Shown here: one piece after another, positions 32,258-40,800 of the stretch
How the letters are laid out: every line of letters begins with the position of its first letter
Position numbering within the stretch: the stretch's first letter is position 1
Assembly (NCBI RefSeq): GCF_036010665.1
Contig: NZ_CP108581.1
Span: 4,631,501 to 4,695,500 of the forward strand
DNA length: 64,000 bases
Direction: 5' to 3'
DNA from: Microbispora sp. NBC_01189
Lineage (GTDB): Bacteria > Actinomycetota > Actinomycetes > Streptosporangiales > Streptosporangiaceae
Notes under the pieces: generated by a model
The model's input: the letters and a program-made list of their open reading frames with translations, nothing else
What the model was told of the DNA's origin: nothing
Database searches by the model: none
Translations under genes and position numbers: made by a program

Positions 32258-35200
32258 TCACGACCAGCCCTGCAGTCCGGCTCCGTATGGATAGAGGGGG
32301 TTGCCGTAGGTGGTGGGGACGGTCTGGCCCGCGTCGATGCGGGCCCGGATCTCCGACCGCTGGGCGGCGGTCGCGCCCAGGTCGTAGGGGAGGTTCCAGT
32401 CCTCGACGGCGTCGGCGAGCACGTCGCCGCCGCCCGGCTTGAGGATCTGGTCGAGGCCGCGTGGGAGCTGCCACGGCAGGCGTCCGCGCGGCGTGTAGTC
32501 GCCGAACAGGAGGCCGGCCGTGGCCGGGCCGACCTCCTCACCGCCCCGGTACGTCACCACGATGGCGTCGGCCAGGCCGTTCCACTCGCTGATGACGATG
32601 GGCCGGGGGAGGGTCAGCACGACGACCACTGGAATGCCCTGGTTCTTGAAGTTCTGGATGACGGCCAGCTGGTCGGCGGGCAGCTGGGGTTGCTCCTTCA
32701 CCCAGGCGGTGGCGTGCGTGTAGGTCGGCTCGCCGACCGCCACGATCGCGAGCTTGGGCGAAGGCCCGGTGTCCTGGTAGACGTTGACGCCCGCGGTGGC
32801 CGCCCGCGCCTTCACCGCGTCCAGCAACGTCTGCGAGCCGTACTCCTGGTGGAAGAAGCTCGTCCAGATGCAGCAGGCCGATCCGTCGGTGGCCCGCGGA
32901 CCGGCCACCACGACGTTGTCGCCCGCCTTGAGCTTCAGCGGCAGCACGCCGTTGTTCTTGAGCAGCGTGATGGACTCCCGGGCGGCCTGGTTGGCGAGCG
33001 CGACGTACGACGGCTGGTGGAAGCGGTAGGGACCGTTCACCGGGTCGCCGTACGGGTGCTCGAACACGCCGAGCGTGAACTTCAGGCGCAGGATCCGGGT
33101 CACCGCGTCGTTGATCCGCGCGATCGGGACGTTAGCGAGGAAGGTCGCCATCGTGAACCCGGTGGCTCCGGGGTCGGCCCCGCCCATCACGTCGGAGCCG
33201 GCGTTCGCGGCCTTGACCCAGACCGAGGACGGCAACCAGTCGGTGGTGATGAGACCGGTGTAGCCGAGGGTGTTCCGCAGGTAGTCGAGGATCGGTTTGC
33301 TGTCGCCCGCGCCCGAGCCGCCCGGGTCGAGGTAGGAGCTTCCGGCGTACCCCGGCATGATGTTCACCGCGCCGGCCTCCATCGCGGCCCTGAACGGGAT
33401 CATGTGGTACTTGATCGTCACCGCGTCGTAGGTGATCCCGGCCTCGCCGCCCGCGCCCTCGCCCGGCCAGTGCTTGACGGTCGCCAGCACGGAGGCGGGG
33501 TTGAGCTCGGGGCCGCCCTGGAGCCCGGCCACCAGCGCGCGGACCTGGGCGGCCGCGACGTCGGCGTTCTCGCCGTTGCCCTCCTGGATGCGGGGGTAGA
33601 GGACCTTGGTGCCGACCTCGGCGAGCGGGCCGAGCACGCCGCGCGCCCCGACCTCGAGCTCCTCGCGGCGCTGCGTGTCGCCGAGCTTGTAGTCGAGCGT
33701 GTAGTCCTTGCCCGCCGCGAGCGCGCTCTGCAGGGGATAGGTGGTCTGGTATCCGGCGATGGTGTCGCCCGCCGAGACGGGCGGGATGCCAAGCCGGGTT
33801 CCTGACGCGCTCAGCAGGACGGCGTGCAGGTCGTTCGGCAACGCCGGGCCGAAGTGCCAGCCCGAGAGCGGGTAGGTCTGGGCGTTGTAGAACATCTGGT
33901 ACGCCTTCTCCTCGGGGGTCATCCTGCCGAGAAGGTCGTTGACTCTGGTTTCGACGGGCAGTCGCCAGTTCTCGTACGGCTCGATCGTGCCGTTCTTGTT
34001 GAGGTCGCGGGCGCCGTTGACGATCGGGACGCCGTCGGCGACCTGCTCGATGTCGGGCAGGTAGAGGCTGAACGTGCGGATGTTCGACGTCGTCCTGGCG
34101 CCCGACCCGCTCACCGCGACGACGAACCACTTGTACGTCCACCGGTCGGGGATGTCCCAGGTGGGCGTGTAGCTCGTGCCGGTCGGCTCGGCGACCTTGG
34201 TGTAGAGGTCGATCAGGTTGCCCGAGGCGGTGAAGTCGTAGTCGGTGCGGCTGACGTTCAGCCAGACCTCGTAGCGCACCGCGCCGGAGACGGCCGCCCA
34301 GGAGAGCGCGGGCCGCCGGGTGTCGGTGATCATGGCCTTGTCGGCGGGGGCGGACAGCGCGAACTGGCCGGTGGTCGCCGGGGCCCTGGTCGGCGGGGAC
34401 AGCAGGGGAGCGGTCGTGGCCGCCGTGTCCACGGTGCCGAAGACCTGGAACTCCCACAGCGAGTAGCCGTAGCCCGTCGCGCGGGCCGTGCCGACGAAGC
34501 GGACGTAGCGGCCGTCGCCGGTGACGTTCAGGTTCTCGACGCCGCCCCTGCCGCCGGTCGTGGTGTAGATCGGCGTCCACGACGTGCCGTTGGCGGACAC
34601 CTCGATCCGGTAACCCGTGGCGTACGCGGACTCCCAGTTGAGCGTGACACCGGTGACGTGCCCGGCGCCGCCGAGGTCAACCCGCAGCCACTGGTCGTCG
34701 GAGTACTGGCTCGACCAGCGGGTCGTCGTCCGCCCGTCGAGCGCCGCCGCCGGGGCGTTGCCGCCCTCCCAGGACGAGGCCGTCACCTGCTTGTACGCCG
34801 AGATCGGCGTCCCGCTCGGCGGCGGGTCGGTGGTGCCGCCGCCGCTGGTGTGGACGGCGAACTCCCACAGCGAGTAGCCCCAGCCGGTGGCGCGGGCGGT
34901 GCCGTAGAGGCGGACGTACCGGCCCGAGCCGGTGACGTCGAGGGTCTGCGTGCCGCCGGTGCCGGTGGTCGTGGAGTAGGCGTCGGTCCAGGTGGAGGCG
35001 TTGTCGGACACCTGGACCTTGAAGGCCGTGGCGTAGGCCGCCTCCCACGTCAGGACGACCTTGCAGATCGTCTTGGCCGAGCCGAGGTCCACCTGGAGCC
35101 ACTGCGGGTCGGCGGCGGCGCTCGACCAGCGGGTGCCGGGGTCGCCGTCCACCGCCGCGGACGCGGGCGTCCCGGCGTTCTCGGTGGACGAAGCGGTCGC

Positions 35201-35734
35201 GGGCCGGTTCAGCGCGCTGTTGGGGCCGGTGCAGCCCGAGGACGTGCCGGCGGTGCCGTAGACCTGGAACTCCCACAGGGAGTAGCCGTAGCCGGTGGCG
35301 CGGGCGGTGCCGTACACGCGGACGTAGCGGCCCGAGCCGGTGACGTTGAGGGTCTGCGTGCCGCCGGTGCCGGTGGTGGTGGAGTAGAGGTCGGTCCAGG
35401 TGGTGGCGTCGGCCGACACCTGGATCTTGAACGAGGTGGCGTAGGCGGCCTCCCAGTTGAGGGTGACCTGGCTCAGCGTCGCCGCCCCGCCGAGGTCGAC
35501 CTGGAGCCACTGGGGGTCGCCGAACGCGCTGGACCACCGGGTGCCGGTGTCGCCGTCCACCGCCGCCGAGGCGGGAGTGCCGCCGTTCTCGGTGGATGAG
35601 GCCGTCGCGGTCTTGCCCTGCGACAGCAGGACGGGCGCGGCGTGCGCGGGCCCGGCGACGACGCTCGCGAGCAGCGCCAGCGCCACCGCCAGGACGAGAG
35701 GGAGCCCGCGCCGGAGCGAAAGGGTGTGCTTCAT
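32258..35734 (-). CDS. Secreted GH3 glycosidase with three F5/8-type (CBM32-like) domains
   Basis: A 1158-residue exported enzyme. A signal peptide ends near AHA (residue 32). Three discoidin/CBM32-like domains follow (about 35-165, 172-295, 312-432), then an Fn3-like domain (450-560) and GH3 N- and C-domains (about 590-1158). The nucleophile region is GLITTDWLPSSVW with Asp832. KHWPGEG and GYAGSSYLDPGG are further GH3 landmarks. GH3 enzymes release glucose or related units from beta-linked oligosaccharides; the GH64 endoglucanase gene 17 bases upstream suggests beta-1,3-glucan or fungal wall as substrate. AGGAGA precedes the ATG at 35734. The carbohydrate-binding domains are near copies of those in the GH64 protein. 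Confidence 0.92.
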   Translation of the reverse strand: MKHTLSLRRGLPLVLAVALALLASVVAGPAHAAPVLLSQGKTATASSTENGGTPASAAVDGDTGTRWSSAFGDPQWLQVDLGGAATLSQVTLNWEAAYATSFKIQVSADATTWTDLYSTTTGTGGTQTLNVTGSGRYVRVYGTARATGYGYSLWEFQVYGTAGTSSGCTGPNSALNRPATASSTENAGTPASAAVDGDPGTRWSSAAADPQWLQVDLGSAKTICKVVLTWEAAYATAFKVQVSDNASTWTDAYSTTTGTGGTQTLDVTGSGRYVRLYGTARATGWGYSLWEFAVHTSGGGTTDPPPSGTPISAYKQVTASSWEGGNAPAAALDGRTTTRWSSQYSDDQWLRVDLGGAGHVTGVTLNWESAYATGYRIEVSANGTSWTPIYTTTGGRGGVENLNVTGDGRYVRFVGTARATGYGYSLWEFQVFGTVDTAATTAPLLSPPTRAPATTGQFALSAPADKAMITDTRRPALSWAAVSGAVRYEVWLNVSRTDYDFTASGNLIDLYTKVAEPTGTSYTPTWDIPDRWTYKWFVVAVSGSGARTTSNIRTFSLYLPDIEQVADGVPIVNGARDLNKNGTIEPYENWRLPVETRVNDLLGRMTPEEKAYQMFYNAQTYPLSGWHFGPALPNDLHAVLLSASGTRLGIPPVSAGDTIAGYQTTYPLQSALAAGKDYTLDYKLGDTQRREELEVGARGVLGPLAEVGTKVLYPRIQEGNGENADVAAAQVRALVAGLQGGPELNPASVLATVKHWPGEGAGGEAGITYDAVTIKYHMIPFRAAMEAGAVNIMPGYAGSSYLDPGGSGAGDSKPILDYLRNTLGYTGLITTDWLPSSVWVKAANAGSDVMGGADPGATGFTMATFLANVPIARINDAVTRILRLKFTLGVFEHPYGDPVNGPYRFHQPSYVALANQAARESITLLKNNGVLPLKLKAGDNVVVAGPRATDGSACCIWTSFFHQEYGSQTLLDAVKARAATAGVNVYQDTGPSPKLAIVAVGEPTYTHATAWVKEQPQLPADQLAVIQNFKNQGIPVVVVLTLPRPIVISEWNGLADAIVVTYRGGEEVGPATAGLLFGDYTPRGRLPWQLPRGLDQILKPGGGDVLADAVEDWNLPYDLGATAAQRSEIRARIDAGQTVPTTYGNPLYPYGAGLQGWS

Positions 35735-35751
35735 GGCGTCTCCTGCCTGCG

Positions 35752-37515
35752 CTACCAGCCGACCGCGACCAGCAGCCACTGCGGGTCGCCGTGCGAGATG
35801 AACGAGGACCGGCCCGCGTAGTCGTCGTAGGGGAAGCCGTAGGCGAGCTTGCCGATGGCGTGGTCGTGCCAGAACTTCGCGTAGTAGTTCGCCGGGGCGG
35901 CCTTGTAGTAGTTCGCCGCGTCCGACTGCTGGGCGTCGGACAGCCCGGCGACGTGCCGGTTCAGCGCGGCGCACATCTTCGGGGCCTCGGCGAGCGGTCC
36001 GGCGCACCCGGTGACCTGCGAGGTCGTCGCCGTCACGCCCTGCTGGGCGGCGTAGCCGGTGAAGTAGTTCGCGTACGCCCCGCCGGGCTGGAAGATCGAC
36101 GCGCTGCCCGGGGCCGGGATGCGGTACGGCGCCTGCACCTGGGCCAGTTGCTTGAACTCCGCAGGCACCTCGTCGATGAACCGCTGGAAGGTCGCCGCGC
36201 GGGACTCGGCGAAGGTGGCGTAGTCCTCGCCGACCGCCACGTCATAGCCGTCGCGGGCGTGCAGGCGCATCGCGAGCTTCAGGCCGAACGCGTCGACCCG
36301 GGTCGTGTTGCCGTTGAACACCGAAGGACCGACGGTGAACTCGATGAAGTCGTAGTACTGGCTGTTGGGGGAGCCGAGGTAGAAGTACATCCGGCCCGCC
36401 GTGTTGGCCGGCATGTCGAAGTAGGGCTGCTCGGCGATCGAGTGGACCTGGCCGTTGTAGCTCCAGTAGACCTGCGAGTCGGGATACTGGCCGTTGGTCC
36501 TGTTGAGGATCTTGACCATGACGACGTTCCTGGCCGCCGGGATGTTCGCGGTGTCGCCCCAGAAGGCGTCGGGCGGCGGGGTAGTCGGGTCGGTCGAGCC
36601 GTCCGTGGTGTTCACGGTGAAGCTCCACAGCGAGTAGCCGTACGCGGTGGCGCGGGCGGTGCCGTACACGCGGACGTAGCGGCCCGAGCCGGTGACGTTG
36701 AGGGTCTGCGTGCCGCCGGTGCCGGTGGTCGTGGAGTAGACGTCGGTCCAGGTGGAGGCGTTGCCGGACACCTGGACCTTGAAGGCCGTGGCGTAGGCCG
36801 CCTCCCACGTCAGGACGACCTTGCAGATCGTCTTGACGGAGCCGAGGTCCACCTGGAGCCACTGCGGGTCGCCGAACGCGCTGGACCAGCGGGTCGCGCT
36901 GTTGCCGTCCACGGCCGCCGACGCGGGCGTCGCGGCGTTCTCGGCGGAGGAGGCGGTCGCGGGCCTGCCCTGGGCGGCGTCGGCCGTGCCGCAGGCGGTG
37001 CCGGTCGTCGTGCCGTAGACCTGGAACTCCCACAGGGAGTAGCCGTACGCGGTGGCGCGGGCGGTGCCGTACACGCGGACGTACCGGCCCGAGCCGGTCA
37101 CATTGAGGTTCTGTACGCCGCCGGTGCCGGTGGTGGTGGAGTAGAGGTCGGTCCAGGTGGTGGAGTCGGCCGACACCTGGATCTTGAACGAGGTGGCGTA
37201 GGCGGCCTCCCAGTTGAGGGTGACCTGGCTCAGCGTCGCCGCCCCGCCGAGGTCCACCTGGAGCCACTGCGGGTCGCCGAACGCGCTGGACCACCGGGTG
37301 CCGGTGTTCCCGTCGACGGCGGCCGACGCCGGTGTGCCGGCGTTCTCGGTGGACGAGGCCGTCGCGGGTTTGCCCTGCGACAGCAGCGCGGGCGCGGCCG
37401 TGGCCGGCGCGGACACGGCCGTCGCTGCGACGACGCAGGCCACGACCAGGACCAGCGCGCTGAGCACGGCCGTCAGAGCGCGGCGCGTGCGATGGATCGT
37501 CGAACGCTTTCGCAT
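35752..37515 (-). CDS. Secreted GH64 beta-1,3-glucanase with two F5/8-type domains
   Basis: A 587-residue exported protein: signal peptide to about residue 41 (ATAAP), two discoidin/CBM32-like domains (about 42-170 and 180-305), then a GH64 catalytic domain. Glu392 in DFIEFTV and Asp408 in RVDAFGL are 16 residues apart, the same spacing as the Glu154/Asp170 pair of laminaripentaose-producing beta-1,3-glucanase, so both catalytic residues appear present. GH64 enzymes cut beta-1,3-glucan by inversion and release pentasaccharides, which the adjacent GH3 enzyme could degrade further. It is the first gene of a two-gene operon. Host role is likely fungal cell-wall digestion or plant glucan use. Confidence 0.92.
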   Translation of the reverse strand: MRKRSTIHRTRRALTAVLSALVLVVACVVAATAVSAPATAAPALLSQGKPATASSTENAGTPASAAVDGNTGTRWSSAFGDPQWLQVDLGGAATLSQVTLNWEAAYATSFKIQVSADSTTWTDLYSTTTGTGGVQNLNVTGSGRYVRVYGTARATAYGYSLWEFQVYGTTTGTACGTADAAQGRPATASSAENAATPASAAVDGNSATRWSSAFGDPQWLQVDLGSVKTICKVVLTWEAAYATAFKVQVSGNASTWTDVYSTTTGTGGTQTLNVTGSGRYVRVYGTARATAYGYSLWSFTVNTTDGSTDPTTPPPDAFWGDTANIPAARNVVMVKILNRTNGQYPDSQVYWSYNGQVHSIAEQPYFDMPANTAGRMYFYLGSPNSQYYDFIEFTVGPSVFNGNTTRVDAFGLKLAMRLHARDGYDVAVGEDYATFAESRAATFQRFIDEVPAEFKQLAQVQAPYRIPAPGSASIFQPGGAYANYFTGYAAQQGVTATTSQVTGCAGPLAEAPKMCAALNRHVAGLSDAQQSDAANYYKAAPANYYAKFWHDHAIGKLAYGFPYDDYAGRSSFISHGDPQWLLVAVGW

Positions 37516-37621
37516 GATGGCGATCTCTCTTCGGGGGGTGAACGGAGACGAGCCCTGACCAGAGAGTGATCGCCTTCGAGACTTAGGTCAATACTTGAAT
37601 TTAGTGTGCAATGGAATGATC

Positions 37622-37649
37622 TTGACTCCCGCGGAAAGCGGCGGGTCAA
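37622..37649. promoter_or_regulatory. Imperfect inverted repeat upstream of GH64 gene
   Basis: TTGACTC-CCGC and GCGG-C-GGGTCAA form an 11-pair stem with one bulge and one G-T pair around GGAAA, in the AT-richer 287-base gap (37516-37802) before the GH64 gene. It could be an operator. The rest of that gap holds the AT-rich stretch 37580-37620, a probable promoter zone, and the ThuA-gene terminator. Confidence 0.35.
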
Positions 37650-37769
37650 CCACCGGGTCGTACGAGGCCGCTCGTGCAATGAGGGGCGGGGCCGTCCGGC
37701 TGGTCGGCCGGCCGGCCCCGGGTTGTGTTAAGGCCGTGTCCTCGTCGTGTGGATCGTGGTCACGGCCGG

Positions 37770-37790
37770 GCGGTCAGCGAAGCTGACCGC
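37770..37790 (-). terminator. Hairpin after the ThuA-type gene
   Basis: GCGGTCAGC / GAA / GCTGACCGC is a perfect 9-pair stem with a 3-base loop, 12 bases past the stop at 37803. There is no U-tract, as is common for actinomycete terminators. Confidence 0.6.
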
Positions 37791-37802
37791 GGTGTGAGCA
37801 GC

Positions 37803-40800
37803 TCAGCGGCAGGCGGCCGCGTTGTAGGCCGCGTCGTAGGACGTGGTGACCTGCTTGCCGCCGATCGTCGCGGTGCCCTTGACGGTCACCGTGCCGGCGT
37901 CGATCTGGGCGGCCCGGGTGTTGAAGGACTGGTAGGCCTGCTTGCCCGGGGCCACGTCGGCCACGGTCTTGGCACCGTACGGAGTGGTCAGCTCCACGGT
38001 CGCCGGCACGTCACCGTTGTTGACGGCCGTGACCGCCAGGTACGCCGAGGTGCCCATGCAGCGGGACGACGCCGTCACGGTCAGCTTGACCTTGGCGTCC
38101 TTCGAGCCGCGGACGAGCGTGAAGTCGTCCACGTCGAAGTCGGCCCCGGTGAACACCAGGTAGAGCTTCACGCTCCCGCTGGGGACGTTCGTGAGCTCCG
38201 TGGAGACGTCCGCGTACGACTCCCACCCGCCGGTGTTCGGCACGGTGACGCTGCCGAGCACGGGGCCGGTCGGGGAACCGGTCCGGATCTCGAAGCCGCC
38301 GCTCGGGTTGGGCGAGGCCACCCGGGCCGTGAACCGGGTGACGCCGGTGAGGTCCACGCCGTCGTACGCCGCCCAGTCGCCGGGGTTGACGTAGCCGAGC
38401 ACGGTGCCGCCGTGCGCGGGGGCGTGGGGGTAGGTGTCGACGCCGTTCGCCTCGGTCCAGCTCTCGGCCTGGATGGTGACGTCGCCCTCCGCCGGGCCGA
38501 GCTCCTTGATGCGGATGTTCCTGAACGCCACCTCGTCGCCGTCGCCGTGGTTCTGGATGCCCACGTAGCCCTGCTGGAGGGACCGCTTGGGATCGGTGTT
38601 GACGAAGTCGTTGATCTTCACGCCGTTCAGGAAGATCTGCAGGCGCTCGCCCTCCACGCGGATCTCGTAGGTGTTCCACTGGCCCGGCGGGTTGAGCGCG
38701 GCGTCCCTGGCCTTGAGGTCCGCCGACTGGAATCCGTAGACCGATCCGGTGGTCTTCTCCGGGGCGTCCGTGGCGTCGATCTGGATCTCGTAGCCGTTGT
38801 CGACGGCCGACCACGGGTCGTCGGAGGCGGGGAAGCCGACGAACACGCCCGAGTTGTCGTCGCCGCGCATCTTCCAGTCGAGCTTGAGCGAGTAGGAGTG
38901 GAACTCCTTCGCCTTGTACCAGTACAGCCCCAAACCGCCCTGCGAGGTCAGGGTGCCGTCGGCGTTCGTGAAGCTACCGGGCCCGGCCTGCTGCCAGCCG
39001 GTGGTGCTGCCGTCGTAGAGCGTCGTGTAGCCGGTCTCGGGACGGCAGTCGGCCTTGAGGTCGCCCATGGCGTACCTAATGCCGCCGAGCAGGTGCTGCC
39101 GGAACTCCGGCTCGGCGAAGGATTCCGCCGTGTGCCCGCCGCCCGTGTAGAACGAACGGCCGCCCTGATACTCCTTGCACCAGGCGATCGGGTGGTCCTC
39201 GCCCATCTTGCCGCCGGAGTAGGACTTCTCGTCCAGCGTGGCCAGCACGTGCGCGGTGGTGCGGGCGTTGGAGCGGTAGTCGTACCACTCGTCGGTGCGG
39301 GTCCACTGCGAGCCGAGGTGGGCGGTCGCCGGGTGGGCCCGGTCCTCCACCTTCACGGTCGCCTTCTGGACCGCGGGGTGCGAGGCGAACCACGCCCCGA
39401 CCAGGCCGCCGTAGAACGGCCAGTCATACTCGGTGTCCGCCGCCGCGTGGATGCCCACGTAGCCGCCGCCCGCCTTGACGTACGACTCGAAGGCCGCTTG
39501 CTGGGCGTCGTCCAGCACGTCGCCCGTGGTGCTGAGGAACACCACGGCCTTGTACTTGGCCAGGTTCTGGGCGGTGAAGACGGCGGGGTCCTCGGTCGCG
39601 GTGATCTTGAAGCCCAGATCCTTGATCGCCTGGATGCCCGCCGGGATCGAGTCGTGCCGGAAGCCGGCCGTACGCGAGAAGACCAGGACCTCGCCCTCGG
39701 CGCCGCCGCCCGGGCCCGTCGAGGTCGTCCACTTCTGCGCGTCGCTACCGTCACACGTCTTGATGACCATCTGCCCGGTGGCCGAGCCGTCGAGGCACTT
39801 ACCGGACTGCGGATTCTTGATCGTGCCGTCCGTCCCGACGGTCCAGACCTGCGCGCCGACATTGGCGACACAGTCCCAGATCTGCACCCGTGTGCCGTCG
39901 GCGGTGCCGCCGCCGGACACGTCGAGGCACTTGCCGAGCGAGCGGAGCGTGGAGCCGTCGACGCTCCACACCTGAGCCCCGGTGCCGTTGCACTGGTAGA
40001 GCTGCACGTTGGTGCCGTTGGCCGGGTTGGCGCCCGCGACGTCGAGGCACAGGCCGCCGGCGTTGACGACCGGTCCCGGGCTTCCGCCCGCGGGCGGCTC
40101 GGCCGTCAGCGTGAAGTCGTCCACGTCGAACAGCGCGCCGTCGTTGCCCTTGAAGAGCAGGAAGAGCTCGGTCGTCCCCGCCGGGGCGTTCGACAGCGGC
40201 GCGGAGACGTCGGTGAACGTCTCCCAGCCTCCGGTGACGGGCACGCTCACCTTGCCCAGCAGGGTGCCGGTCGGCGATCCCGTGCGGACCTCGATGGTGC
40301 CGCCCTTCCCGCCGGAGGAGACGCGGGCGGCGATCCCCTTGGCCGTGCTCAGCTCGTAGGGCTTGAAGGAGATCCAGTCGCCGTTGTCGATGTCGCCCAC
40401 GGTCTTGCCGCCGTGCGCCTGCGACTTGCTGATCGGGTTCACGCCGGAGGAGGCCCCGTAGTGCTCGGCCTGGCGGTGCCGCGGCTGCAGGATGTGCTGG
40501 GTGTGGGTGGTCAGCCCGCCCTTGTCGGTGTATTCGGCGTCGAACACGGCGAAGATGTTCGCCGCGTCGTCGTGCTCGCCGTCGACCGGGATGGTCAGCT
40601 CGCCGGAGCAGCCGCTCTTCGAGCTGATCTGGTGGCCGTGGCTGTCGTGGCCCAGGACGTAGGTCATCTTGACCTTCGCGCAGTCGACGTCGCCGTCCTC
40701 AGGGTCGGTGACCTTGATCGTGAAGGGGACCGAGTCGCCCCACTGGAACAGGCTGCCCGCCGTGGGCGTCTCGATGGTCACGGTCGGCGCGGTGTTGCCC

